Assembly (NCBI GenBank): GCA_030950545.1
Contig: JAUZRJ010000081.1
Span: 1 to 44,397 of the forward strand
Direction: 5' to 3'
DNA from: Aquificota bacterium
Lineage (GTDB): Bacteria > Aquificota > Aquificia > Aquificales > Aquificaceae
Length of the DNA: 44,397 bases
The notes beneath the pieces are model-generated. The model did not search any database. It saw only the letters and a list, made by a program, of their open reading frames with translations, and was not told the DNA's origin. The stretch's first letter is position 1, and the number at the start of each line of letters is the position of its first letter. The position numbers and the translations under genes were made by a program. Positions 34,875 to 43,250 of the stretch are shown piece by piece.

Positions 34875-36989
34875 GTGAAAGAGAGAAGAAAGAGTCTGTC
34901 TGAGAAGCAGATCCTCGACATACTCACCAGATCCAAAAAACCCCTCCACTTCCTGCAGATAGCAAAGGCTCTCGGGCTTGATAAGGACGGCAGGAAGAAG
35001 CTGAAGAAGACCCTGAGAAAGCTCAAGAGAGAAGGCAAGGTAAGGGTGGTGGGAGGCAAGTTCACAGCGGAGAGGGAGGAGAAGGTGGTGGGAAGGGTGG
35101 TTCCCTATCCGGGTGGCTTCGGCTTCCTTGAGGTCGATGAGGGTAAGGACCTTTACATACCCCCCTTTGAGATGGCTAAGGTCTTCGCAGGGGATCTGGT
35201 GAGGGCCAAGGTTGTTGAGTTCAGGGGAAAGAAGGAGGTAAGGATAGAGAGGGTGATCAGAAGGGCGAGGCAGGAGATAGTGGGGAAGGTCATAAAGGAG
35301 GAGGGAACCTGCAGGGTAGTTCCCCTCGACGACAACGTCCACCAGGTTCTCGTCCTGAGCAGGAAGGACTGCTCAAGAGTAGAAGACGGAACGGTTGTTG
35401 TCGCCAGGATAACCCAGTTCCCGACCGAGAGATCACCCGCCAGGGCAAAGGTCAAAGAGGTGATAGGCCACCCCGAGAAAAGGTTCATAGCCATAGACCT
35501 TATTATCAGGAAGTACAACCTCCCGACGGGATATCCCGAAGACGTCATGAAGGAGGCGGAAGCACTACCCGGAGACATACCCAAAGAGGAGATAAAGAGG
35601 AGAAGGGACCTCAGGGACCAGATCTGCTTCACCATAGACCCTGAGAGGGCGAGAGATTTTGACGACGCGGTAGCCATAGAGACGACGGAGGAGGGTCACT
35701 ACAGGCTCTTCGTTCACATAGCGGACGTAACCTACTACCTTAAAGAGGGGTCCGCCCTCGACAGGGAAGCCTACAGAAGGGGCTTTACCTTTTACCTTCC
35801 CGACAGAGCCCTTCACATGCTTCCCGAGAGGCTCTCTTCGGACCTTTGCAGTTTAAAGCCGGATGAGGACAGGCTGGCAATCACCTGCGAGATGGTATTT
35901 GACGAAGAAGGGAACCTTGTCTTTTACGACATTTACGAAAGCGTCATAAGGAGCAGGGCAAGACTCACGTACAACGAAGCCCTCTCCCTCATAGTTGGCG
36001 ACCCCACCCTCGAGAACAAGTACCCCCACCTGGTAAAACCGCTGAGGCTCATGGAGGACCTCTACAGGATCCTGAGCAGGAGGAGGTGGGAGAGGGGAAG
36101 CATAGACTTTGACCTGCCTGAGGCTGAGGTTGTGGTGGATGAGTTCGGGGAGCCTACCGCGGTAGTTCCCTACGAGAGGCACATAGCCCACAGGATAATA
36201 GAACACTTCATGATATCCGCCAACGAGACCGTGGCGAGACACCTGGAGACCCTGGGATACCCATGCCTCTACAGGGTCCACGAGCCTCCTGACCCTGAAA
36301 GGGTTGAGAACCTGCTCGAGATCCTAGAAGGCCTGGGATACAGGGTAAAGAGGCCGAAGGAGTACACGCCCAAGTTCTTCCAGAGGATAATAGAGGACTT
36401 TGAGGGAAGGCCAGAGGAACAGCTCATAAGGTTCCTCACCTTAAGGTCCATGGCGAGGGCCAAGTACAGCCCCCACAACCTCGGGCACTTCGGCCTTGCG
36501 TCCGACACATACACCCACTTCACATCACCCATAAGGAGGTATCCGGACGTAATAGTCCACAGGCTCCTCAAGAAGGCCTTAAAGGGTGAGGACGTAGATT
36601 CGGAGAGGTGGCTGGAGTACTTAGAGGAAGCGGGGGAGCACCTGTCTCAGCAGGAGAGGCTCGCGGACGAGGTGGAGTGGGAGGCGCTGGACGTACTCAA
36701 GGCGAGGTACATGAAGTCTAGGGTGGGAGAGGTCTTTGAGGGGATAATAACAGGTGTGACCTCCTTCGGCTTCTTCGTTGAGATAAAGGAGACCCTCGTC
36801 GAGGGTCTTGTGAAGATCTCAACCCTCACCGACGACGACTACGTTTACGACGAGCCCGCTCACAGGCTCGTCGGTGTGAGGACAGGAAAGGTTTACAGGC
36901 TCGGTGATACGGTAAGGGTCAGGGTTTTATCCGTTGACGAGGAGAGGGGGAAGGTGGACCTCATCCTTGCAGAAGATAGTCAAGTATGA
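34875..36989 (+). CDS. rnr: Ribonuclease R (RNB-family 3'-5' exoribonuclease)
   Basis: 704 aa. N-terminal winged-helix-like region (LHFLQIAKALGLDKDGRKKLKKTLRKLKREGK), two cold-shock OB domains (GRVVPYPGGFGFLEV...DLYIPP), the RNB catalytic domain with CFTIDPERARDFDDAVAIE (metal-binding aspartates), and a C-terminal S1 domain (GEVFEGIITGVTSFGFFVEIKETLVEGLVKIS). Degrades structured RNA. No Lys-rich tail after S1. GTG start directly after the -10 box. The 3' end overlaps the convergent Nudix gene by 29 bp. RNase Y at the window's right end is a second RNA-decay enzyme. Confidence 0.96.
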   Translation: MKERRKSLSEKQILDILTRSKKPLHFLQIAKALGLDKDGRKKLKKTLRKLKREGKVRVVGGKFTAEREEKVVGRVVPYPGGFGFLEVDEGKDLYIPPFEMAKVFAGDLVRAKVVEFRGKKEVRIERVIRRARQEIVGKVIKEEGTCRVVPLDDNVHQVLVLSRKDCSRVEDGTVVVARITQFPTERSPARAKVKEVIGHPEKRFIAIDLIIRKYNLPTGYPEDVMKEAEALPGDIPKEEIKRRRDLRDQICFTIDPERARDFDDAVAIETTEEGHYRLFVHIADVTYYLKEGSALDREAYRRGFTFYLPDRALHMLPERLSSDLCSLKPDEDRLAITCEMVFDEEGNLVFYDIYESVIRSRARLTYNEALSLIVGDPTLENKYPHLVKPLRLMEDLYRILSRRRWERGSIDFDLPEAEVVVDEFGEPTAVVPYERHIAHRIIEHFMISANETVARHLETLGYPCLYRVHEPPDPERVENLLEILEGLGYRVKRPKEYTPKFFQRIIEDFEGRPEEQLIRFLTLRSMARAKYSPHNLGHFGLASDTYTHFTSPIRRYPDVIVHRLLKKALKGEDVDSERWLEYLEEAGEHLSQQERLADEVEWEALDVLKARYMKSRVGEVFEGIITGVTSFGFFVEIKETLVEGLVKISTLTDDDYVYDEPAHRLVGVRTGKVYRLGDTVRVRVLSVDEERGKVDLILAEDSQV

Positions 36990-37371
36990 TCCTCCTGTGG
37001 TCAAAGACGAGCCTGTCAAGGGGTATGTCCTCGAGCCTGAAGACCCTGACCTCCTTCGCGTCGCTTCCAGCCTTCGGTGTGCCTTCCGCGTCACCCACAA
37101 AGACGACGGAGACAACATGGAATCTCGGATCCCTCTTGGGGTCGGAGTAAACGCCGAGGAGTCTTCTGATCCTCACCCTTAACCCGGTCTCCTCCTCTAT
37201 CTCCCTCACAGCAGCCTCTTCCACAGACTCACCCACCTCCACAAAACCTCCCGGTATGGCAAGACCTACCGGTGGGTTCTTCCTCTCCACAAGGACTATG
37301 CCCTTAAACCTCTCTCCCTCCCAGAGGCGGACTATGACATCCACAGCAAGGTAAGGTGTTCTGAGTGTCAT
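36961..37371 (-). CDS. Nudix hydrolase (ADP-ribose pyrophosphatase-like)
   Basis: 136 aa. The Nudix box is intact: GGFVEVGESVEEAAVREIEE followed by ETGL. The N-terminus PYLAVDVIVRL and the following YSDPKRDPRFHVVSVVFVG resemble small ADP-ribose/NADH-type hydrolases. The exact substrate is not predictable. TATAAT lies 8 nt before the ATG with only a T-run between, so near-leaderless. Confidence 0.9.
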   Translation of the reverse strand: MTLRTPYLAVDVIVRLWEGERFKGIVLVERKNPPVGLAIPGGFVEVGESVEEAAVREIEEETGLRVRIRRLLGVYSDPKRDPRFHVVSVVFVGDAEGTPKAGSDAKEVRVFRLEDIPLDRLVFDHRRIILDYLLQG

Positions 37372-37379
37372 TAAAAAAG

Positions 37380-37385
37380 ATTATA
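37380..37385 (-). promoter_or_regulatory. Nudix gene -10 box
   Basis: Minus-strand TATAAT, 8 nt before the ATG and 28 nt after the upstream cytochrome gene. A C-rich stretch followed by five T precedes it, which could mark the end of the cytochrome operon transcript, but no hairpin was found. Confidence 0.5.
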
Positions 37386-37413
37386 AAAAGGGGCGAAGGG
37401 GGCGCGGAGCTTA

Positions 37414-37887
37414 TCAGGGATATCCTGGTCCCGACTCGACCCTGACGGGCGGATACTCCCTCGTGTTGTCTCCGGGCCTCAGGGGGAATCCCCTGTACAT
37501 GTATATGGCGTACGCTTCAAGCGCCTTCATCTCCTCGCTGTCCTCGGGCAGGGCCTTGCCCTCCAGGGGTCTCTCTATACACCAGTTTATCATCTCCCTC
37601 AGGGTCGCTACCTTCCCCACGTTGTCCTGGAACTTGGGGAAGGTGTGCGGGTTGGTGTTTGCGGCGTCAGGGTGGCAGTTAGCGCAGGTGAGCCCGTTCT
37701 TGCCGAGCTTCGGGCTGTGCCATAGCTCGTCCCCCTTCTTGACGAGGGCCATGAGTTCTTCGTTCATGAGTTTGAGGTCCTCTTCCGTGAAGGGCTTTCT
37801 CGCTTCCGCGGTGTTGATTATGAAGCTTATCCCTATACCCGCTACAGCTCCCGCCCCTAATAGAGCCAGAGTCTTAACACCCTTCAT
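37414..37887 (-). CDS. Membrane-anchored or secreted monohaem cytochrome c (operon gene 4)
   Basis: 157 aa from ATG 37887; the ORF's GTG 37896 overlaps the AAGGAGGTG ribosome-binding site, so the ATG is preferred. The N-terminal hydrophobic segment TLALLGAGAVAGIGISFIIN may be an anchor or uncleaved signal. One haem site CANCH (68-72) lies in GLTCANCHPDAANTNPHTFPKF, followed by LREMINWCIERPLEGKALPEDSEEMKALEAYAIYM, a layout that recalls SoxA/SoxX-type and related cytochromes. Likely an electron carrier to or from the peroxidase two genes upstream. Confidence 0.82.
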   Translation of the reverse strand: MKGVKTLALLGAGAVAGIGISFIINTAEARKPFTEEDLKLMNEELMALVKKGDELWHSPKLGKNGLTCANCHPDAANTNPHTFPKFQDNVGKVATLREMINWCIERPLEGKALPEDSEEMKALEAYAIYMYRGFPLRPGDNTREYPPVRVESGPGYP

Positions 37888-37903
37888 CCCAGCCACCTCC
37901 TTA

Positions 37904-38914
37904 TCACAGAGGAACTCCGTCCTTTATGTCCTCAGGTATAAGGTCCGCCCAGGTGTGGTATTTCATGGTGCCGAGGAACGTATCGTCTATAAAGGTGCTG
38001 GCGAACCCCACCCCGTCGTAGATGTCACCCGGGTCCACCCTGAACATCCTGATCTTCGGGAAGGGCAGGTCCACGGGAGGATAGGGCCAGGGCCACGCGG
38101 TTGCCAGATTCCCTATGTGGACCATGTTGCCGGTCTTGTTGTAAACGACCTGGTGGACGTGCCCGTGAATGGCTATGACCTTCTCGAACTTGGAGAGGAT
38201 CTGCCTTATCTGGGGTGCGTCCCTGGTCTGGAAGTTCCACCTCGGGTAGTAGTTCCACAGGGGTGAGTGGGTGAAGATCACGACCGGTGTATCGGGCGGT
38301 AGGTTCTTCACATCCTTCTCGAGCCACTCCAGCTGCTCCTCACCCACACCCCACAGACCGCATATGTGACATTCCAGCTCCGCTATGGCGAGCATCCTCT
38401 CCCAGGGAGACATGTTCCTGGCGGTCCAGTAGTCGTCCACCAGTATGGAGTTCATGCCTATGAAGTGAACACCCTTGTGGTCAAAAGACCAGAAGGGCTT
38501 CCCGAACATCTCCTTCCAGGTCTTACCCATGTCAAGGTACCAGTCGTGCTCTCCGGGTATTATGTAGTAGGGTATGCCCGCCCTCCTGAGCCTGTCTAAG
38601 AACCTCTTACCCTTTTCAAGCTCCTTGACCTTTCCGAACTGGGCGAGGTCGCCTATGAAGAGGACAAAGTCGGGTTTAGGCCTCATGTTGATGACATCGT
38701 TTATCGCCCTTTCGAAGGTCTTGTCGAACCTGTGGTTGGGCATCTCGTAGAGGTGGGCATCACCTATGACCACGAACCTGAAGGGTGTTATTTTGGACCT
38801 CTTTGAGGTCTTGGCCTCCGCGACGTTCACCACACCGAGAAGCGGTGAGACCGCACTCGCGGTAAATGCTGCCATACCCGCCTTAATGAGCTTTCTTCTG
38901 GTTATGCCCTTCAT
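37904..38914 (-). CDS. Tat-exported calcineurin-like metallophosphoesterase (operon gene 3)
   Basis: 336 aa. Twin-arginine signal TRRKLIKAGMAAFTASAVSPLLG predicts export in folded, metal-loaded form. The metallophosphoesterase motifs are complete: IGDAH, IGDLAQFG, PGEHDWY (in place of GNHD), FTHSPLW and IHGHVH. A central HICGLWGVGEEQL segment carries a cysteine/histidine pair unusual for the family. The substrate is unknown. ATG 38914 has GGAGG 9 nt upstream; the TTG at 38920 overlapping the peroxidase stop is the alternative. Its presence between a peroxidase and a cytochrome is unexplained. Confidence 0.88.
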   Translation of the reverse strand: MKGITRRKLIKAGMAAFTASAVSPLLGVVNVAEAKTSKRSKITPFRFVVIGDAHLYEMPNHRFDKTFERAINDVINMRPKPDFVLFIGDLAQFGKVKELEKGKRFLDRLRRAGIPYYIIPGEHDWYLDMGKTWKEMFGKPFWSFDHKGVHFIGMNSILVDDYWTARNMSPWERMLAIAELECHICGLWGVGEEQLEWLEKDVKNLPPDTPVVIFTHSPLWNYYPRWNFQTRDAPQIRQILSKFEKVIAIHGHVHQVVYNKTGNMVHIGNLATAWPWPYPPVDLPFPKIRMFRVDPGDIYDGVGFASTFIDDTFLGTMKYHTWADLIPEDIKDGVPL

Positions 38915-38916
38915 CT

Positions 38917-40035
38917 TCAACCACCTCCCTTCGCGATTTCTTCTTCATAGGGCGGAAGTTCTGGTTCTTCAACAAAAGGTATGTTTTCACAGGTGAGGGC
39001 CTCCAAGAAAGCCTTGAGAGCCTCCTTTTCCTCCTCGGTCAGGTTTAGGGGTTTGAGTAGAGGCGACTTGTTGGGAACGTCTCCTCCGCCCCTGTTGTAG
39101 AACTCTATCACCTCGTCGAGGGTCTTAAAGACGCCGTTGTGCATGTAGGGCGGTGTAAGGGCCACGTTCCTCAGGGTAGGGGTTTTGAAGGCACCTTTAT
39201 CTTTTTCCTTCTTTGTTATGAAGTACCTGCCAAGATCTCTGTCGATCTTGTCCGGGTTCTTAAAGCCCGCCTGCCTTAAGACGAAGTTCCTCGTCGCCCT
39301 GACCAGGGCGTCGTCTTCCACTCTGTTCTTGGGAACTCCCGTCACGTGGAACTTGTTGTCTGTGAAGTTAGGACCGTTGTGGCACTGAACACAACCCGCC
39401 TTTCCGACGAAAAGCTTCATACCCTTTATCTGAAGCTCGTCCATGGCGTCCCTGTCTCCCCTCATGTACCTGTCGAAGGGAGAGTCGTTGCAGACGATCG
39501 TCCTCTCAAAGGCTGCTATTGCCTTGGCTACGTTGTCTATGGTTATGGGGTCCTTCTCACCGGGGAAGGCCTTTTTAAAGAGCTCCCTGTACTTGGGTAT
39601 GGCCTTCAGCCTCTCAACGAGGAGGTCATGGTTCATGTTCATCTCGAAGGGGGACTCTATGGGCTTTTTCGCCTGCTCCTCAAGGGTTTTCACCCTCCCG
39701 TCCCAGAACATCATCGTGTTGTAGGCCACGTTAAGGATCGTGGGAGAGTGTCTGAAGTGCTTGTTTTCAGGATAAGCGGGAGACATAACCCTTCTCTTAC
39801 CCCAGGCGTGGTTGGGGTCATGGCAGGTCGCACAGGAAACGGAACCGTCTCCCGACAGTCTGGGATCAAAGTACAGGAGCTTACCCAGTTCCACCTTTAC
39901 GGGTGTTGTCGGGTTGTCGGGCGGGTCTGGTGGTCTGTCGGGCAAGGGTTCTATGGTCGGGGCCTTTTTGGAGTCACCGTAACTCACCAGGAGTGACAGG
40001 GAGACAACAGCAAGGGCTACCGCCTCCTTTCTCAT
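38917..40035 (-). CDS. Dihaem cytochrome c peroxidase / MauG-family protein (operon gene 2)
   Basis: 372 aa with an N-terminal signal-type helix and a Pro-rich linker. Two haem sites: CATCH (68-72) and CVQCH (215-219). [29 protein letters not shown] and [35 protein letters not shown] are standard bacterial peroxidase/MauG blocks; the Met in PYMHNG fits an electron-transfer haem ligand as in true peroxidases. It would reduce H2O2 in the periplasm or oxidise a partner protein. AAGGAGGTG ribosome-binding site; 14 nt after the cupredoxin gene. Confidence 0.93.
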   Translation of the reverse strand: MRKEAVALAVVSLSLLVSYGDSKKAPTIEPLPDRPPDPPDNPTTPVKVELGKLLYFDPRLSGDGSVSCATCHDPNHAWGKRRVMSPAYPENKHFRHSPTILNVAYNTMMFWDGRVKTLEEQAKKPIESPFEMNMNHDLLVERLKAIPKYRELFKKAFPGEKDPITIDNVAKAIAAFERTIVCNDSPFDRYMRGDRDAMDELQIKGMKLFVGKAGCVQCHNGPNFTDNKFHVTGVPKNRVEDDALVRATRNFVLRQAGFKNPDKIDRDLGRYFITKKEKDKGAFKTPTLRNVALTPPYMHNGVFKTLDEVIEFYNRGGGDVPNKSPLLKPLNLTEEEKEALKAFLEALTCENIPFVEEPELPPYEEEIAKGGG

Positions 40036-40049
40036 CTTCTCACCTCCTT

Positions 40050-40796
40050 CTATCTCAGCTCAAAGACAACCCTTGCGGGTCTGTCCCCTGAGACGTTAAC
40101 GGTCATGGTCTTCTCACCCAGTCCCTCATGCCACACCTTGAGCTTGTACCTCCCTGGAGGGAGACCTTCTATTCTGAAGGAGCCGTTCTCGTCCGTCACC
40201 GCAAAGTAGGGGTTCTCCACAACAACCGCCCAGGCCTTCATCCAGCCGTGGATGTTGCAGGTGACCTCAACCACGCCCGGCTTTTTCAGGCTCACTTTAT
40301 CCACCATACCCTTTTTGGGTTGAGATATCTGGAATATGGTCTCAAAGTCCTGAACACCGTTCGCCTCGTGCTTGGTCGCGTCCCTGTTCACTATCTCAAG
40401 GGTCGAACCTGCGGTGAGAGCCACAACCCTGGGATGGAACTCACACTTCTCTTGGATCAGCGTGGCACTCCTGGAAGATCGGGTCTTTAGACCCTCAACG
40501 AATACGACCGCGTTCTTCACACCGCCTTCCTCGGAGATCTCATATACCCTGTCTATCTTGTAGCCCCTACCGCAGACCTCCTTATCCTTGGTTATGAGCT
40601 TTCTCCTGTTCTTGAGCTTCCTCTTTCCGACGTAAACCACCTTCCCTTCGATAACACCCTTACCGGTCCCCGCAAAGGCAACACCCGGAAGGAACTCCTT
40701 GACATACCTCACCGAGTAGTGGGAACCTTCCTGAGCACCGAAGGAGACACTGAGGATCAACACCGTGGAGAGTGCAGAGATCCTAAGAGTTTTCAT
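40050..40796 (-). CDS. Exported cupredoxin-like protein with C-terminal Ig/CarboxypepD-type domain (operon gene 1)
   Basis: 248 aa. Signal peptide ends near SVSFGA. Residues 100-193 look like a cupredoxin: TLEIVNRDATKHEANG supplies His143, and VTCNIHGWMKAW supplies Cys180, His183 and Met186, a type-1 copper ligand set. CEFH (118-121) is a further possible metal site. The C-terminus FAVTDENGSFRIEGLPPGRYKLKVWHEGLGE is a carboxypeptidase-regulatory-like fold. Similar proteins are often annotated methylamine utilisation protein near MauG genes. Probably periplasmic, perhaps the peroxidase's electron donor or target. It heads a four-gene operon with GGAGGG before its ATG. Confidence 0.85.
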   Translation of the reverse strand: MKTLRISALSTVLILSVSFGAQEGSHYSVRYVKEFLPGVAFAGTGKGVIEGKVVYVGKRKLKNRRKLITKDKEVCGRGYKIDRVYEISEEGGVKNAVVFVEGLKTRSSRSATLIQEKCEFHPRVVALTAGSTLEIVNRDATKHEANGVQDFETIFQISQPKKGMVDKVSLKKPGVVEVTCNIHGWMKAWAVVVENPYFAVTDENGSFRIEGLPPGRYKLKVWHEGLGEKTMTVNVSGDRPARVVFELR

Positions 40797-40818
40797 CTTC
40801 GCCCTCCTATCTTTTGCT

Positions 40819-40836
40819 AACTATTTTTGTATAGTT
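40819..40836. repeat. Inverted repeat downstream of the cupredoxin operon -10
   Basis: Perfect arms AACTAT and ATAGTT around TTTTGT, covering the expected transcription start of the cupredoxin operon. A second operator or a 5' leader hairpin are both possible. Confidence 0.45.
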
Positions 40837-40863
40837 TTATAAGCAAATGATAATTATTTGCAA
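40836..40863 (-). promoter_or_regulatory. Cupredoxin/peroxidase operon promoter with embedded Fur-family box
   Basis: Minus-strand TTGCAA (40858-40863), 16 nt, TATAAA (40836-40841). A 19-bp dyad GCAAAT-GATAATT-ATTTGC (40843-40861) fills the spacer. Read as a 7-1-7 element, TGATAAT-T-ATTTGCA matches 12 of 14 positions of the Fur consensus TGATAATnATTATCA. A bound regulator would cover the promoter. Fur, Zur or PerR cannot be told apart from this. Confidence 0.6.
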
Positions 40864-40908
40864 TAAGAAGTGCTAATAGCTACCATAAGCCCGGGTTAAG
40901 TTGCCCTC

Positions 40909-40917
40909 TGGTAAAAT
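40909..40917 (+). promoter_or_regulatory. Extended -10 element of pheT
   Basis: TGG-TAAAAT, an extended -10 (TGn), ends 7 nt before the pheT ATG. No Shine-Dalgarno. Initiation would fall on or beside the start codon. Confidence 0.55.
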
Positions 40918-40924
40918 AGCTCTT

Positions 40925-43246
40925 ATGCGTGTTCCCCTGTCGTGGATAGGTGAGTTTGTAGACATAACAGGAAGGGACCCTGAGGAGATAGCTGAGATCC
41001 TGTCCTTAAGGAGCGTGGAGGCTTCCCTCAACACCTTCGGTCCGCATGTGGAGGGGGTGTATCTTGGGAAGGTCGTAAAGGTTGAAGACCATCCGGAGCG
41101 GAATGACCTAGCGGTCGTACTTCTGGACCTCGGCGGGAGAGGTAAGGTGAGGGCAGTAACCTCGGACAGGGGTCTGAAGGAAGGTGTCCGTGTACCCGTC
41201 GCCCCGCCGGGGGCGAGGGTAAAGGGGAAGGTTGTGGAAAAGAGACCTTTCGGGTCAGTGATCTCCGAAGGTTTTATCCTGAGCCCCGGAGAACTCGACC
41301 TTGAAGATGGGGAAGGAGGTGTTCTGAAGATATACGAGGATCTGGAACCAGGAACGGATATAAGAGGCGTCCTCGGCTTCGGAGAGCCTGTCCTTGAGCT
41401 CGATATAACCCCGAACAGGGGGGACATGCTGAGCGTGAGGGGTGTCGCCAGAGACCTCAGCGCCCTCCTTAACCTACCCAAGAAGACCAGGGAGATACCT
41501 GACTACGGGGACCACGGAGACCTTACCATAGAGATCTTGGACCAGGACTGCCACCGCTACAGAGGTGTGGTCGTTGAGGGGGTCAGGGTAGGGACATCAC
41601 CCCTGTGGGTCAGGAAGAGGCTCTGGCAGGCGGGGATCAGAACCATAAACAACGTGGTGGACGTGACTAACTACATAATGATCCAAGAGGGCCAGCCCCT
41701 CCACGCCTTCGACCTTGATAAGATCAAGGGCTGTGTAAAGGTGAGGTCCGCAAGGGAGGGAGAGAGGATAAGGACGCTGGAAGGCTCCGAGGTAGCCCTT
41801 GATGAGGGTATCCTCGTTATAGCGGACGAGGAAAAGCCCATAGCGGTTGCAGGGATAATCGGGGGAGAGGAGACCGCGGTAACAGGGTCAACAGACGCCG
41901 TTCTCTTGGAGTCCGCTTACTTCAGTCCGGAGCGTGTCAGGAGAGGTTCAAAAACGCTCCGCATACAAACGGAGAGTTCTTACAGGTTTGAGAGGAACGT
42001 AGACATAGAGTGGCTTGACAGGGCCCAGAACCTGGCGGTCGGTATGATCCTGAAACTGGCGGGAGGCGAGGTGAGGGCTGTAAGGGACGTATATAAGAGG
42101 AGGTACGAGCCTAAGAGGATCTTCCTTCAGGTCGGCAAGTTCACGAGGTACTCGGGTTCCGAGTTCAGACCAGAAGAGGTCAGCAGGATACTGACCTCAC
42201 TTGAGATACCCTGCGAAGTAAAGAGATGCGGTGTAGAGGCGCTTATCCCTGCCCACAGGTCCTTCGACATCACCAGAGACGTTGACCTGATAGAGGAGAT
42301 CATGAGGGTGATGGGTTACGACAGCTTCGCCCCGGAACAGATAAAATTGCCTTCGAAGGCGGGTCCGGTTGAGGACCCTGTGAGAACGGTAACGGACTAC
42401 CTGAGGGCAAGGGGCCTGAACGAAGTCATAAACATATCCTACGAAGAGGTGGATCTCTACAGGTTACTCCGCCTCCCCCCGCCGGAGGTGGAGATACTGA
42501 ACCCCCTTGTACCTTCCCAGAGGTTCCTGAGATCGAGCCTGATCCCCTCCCTCATAAGGACAGCCCTTTACAACGACAGCCACTACAACCACGACATAGG
42601 GGTCTTCGAGGTGGGGAACGTCTTCTTCAGGGACGGTGAAGACCTGAGGGTCGGTATACTCCTTAAAGGGAACTCATCAACCTTCCCCGAAAAGGAGTAC
42701 GACCACATCGACCTCATGGTCCTGGTGCAGGGTATAGCCAGAGTCCTCGGGTCCGATATAACCTTAGACACATCAGAAGTCCCCTTCCTGCACCCGCAGG
42801 TCCAGGCGCGCGTGGTGATGGGGGAAGAAGAGGTCGGTACACTCGGCAGGCTACACCCTTCCCTGGAGAGGGAGATAGGACTGAAAGGCAGGGTCTACCT
42901 CTGCGAGTTGTCCCTGGGGAAGGTCCTTAAGGGAAAAAGGAAGAGGGTTTACGAGGGTGTGTCCAGATTCCCGCCCGTCATAAGGGACCTGGCCCTCTTG
43001 GTGGACAAAAGCCTCTCTGTGAGTAAATTATTAAATGAGATCCGATCTCATATGGGTGGTATGGTGGAAGAGGTGATGGTGTTTGACCTTTACACAGGCG
43101 AGAAGGTAGGGGAAGGCAAGAAGAGCGTAGGTGTGAGGATAGTTTTCAGAAGCAGGGACAGGAGTCTGTCCGGTGAGGAGATAGGATCAGCTGTCGAGAA
43201 ACTCATCGGGAGGTTGAGAGAGCGGTTCGGGGTGGAGATCAGATAA
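40925..43246 (+). CDS. pheT: Phenylalanine-tRNA ligase beta subunit
   Basis: 773 aa from ATG 40925 (MRVPLSWIGEFVDITG), the family's usual opening; the ORF's earlier start is rejected. The B2 tRNA-binding OB domain (VVKVEDHPERNDLAVVLLDLGG), B3/B4 editing region, B5 (FDITRDVDLIEEIMRVMGYD) and the C-terminal anticodon-binding FDX domain (FPPVIRDLALLVDKSLSVSKLL) are in order. pheS is not in the window, so the subunits are encoded apart, unlike the common pheST operon. The stop codon lies a few bases before the candidate 6S RNA. Confidence 0.96.
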   Translation: MRVPLSWIGEFVDITGRDPEEIAEILSLRSVEASLNTFGPHVEGVYLGKVVKVEDHPERNDLAVVLLDLGGRGKVRAVTSDRGLKEGVRVPVAPPGARVKGKVVEKRPFGSVISEGFILSPGELDLEDGEGGVLKIYEDLEPGTDIRGVLGFGEPVLELDITPNRGDMLSVRGVARDLSALLNLPKKTREIPDYGDHGDLTIEILDQDCHRYRGVVVEGVRVGTSPLWVRKRLWQAGIRTINNVVDVTNYIMIQEGQPLHAFDLDKIKGCVKVRSAREGERIRTLEGSEVALDEGILVIADEEKPIAVAGIIGGEETAVTGSTDAVLLESAYFSPERVRRGSKTLRIQTESSYRFERNVDIEWLDRAQNLAVGMILKLAGGEVRAVRDVYKRRYEPKRIFLQVGKFTRYSGSEFRPEEVSRILTSLEIPCEVKRCGVEALIPAHRSFDITRDVDLIEEIMRVMGYDSFAPEQIKLPSKAGPVEDPVRTVTDYLRARGLNEVINISYEEVDLYRLLRLPPPEVEILNPLVPSQRFLRSSLIPSLIRTALYNDSHYNHDIGVFEVGNVFFRDGEDLRVGILLKGNSSTFPEKEYDHIDLMVLVQGIARVLGSDITLDTSEVPFLHPQVQARVVMGEEEVGTLGRLHPSLEREIGLKGRVYLCELSLGKVLKGKRKRVYEGVSRFPPVIRDLALLVDKSLSVSKLLNEIRSHMGGMVEEVMVFDLYTGEKVGEGKKSVGVRIVFRSRDRSLSGEEIGSAVEKLIGRLRERFGVEIR

Positions 43247-43250
43247 AACT

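Noticed and set aside
37386-37413. Rho-independent terminator after the cytochrome operon
   Set aside because: A C-rich stretch followed by five T is present on the minus strand, but no stable stem could be drawn.
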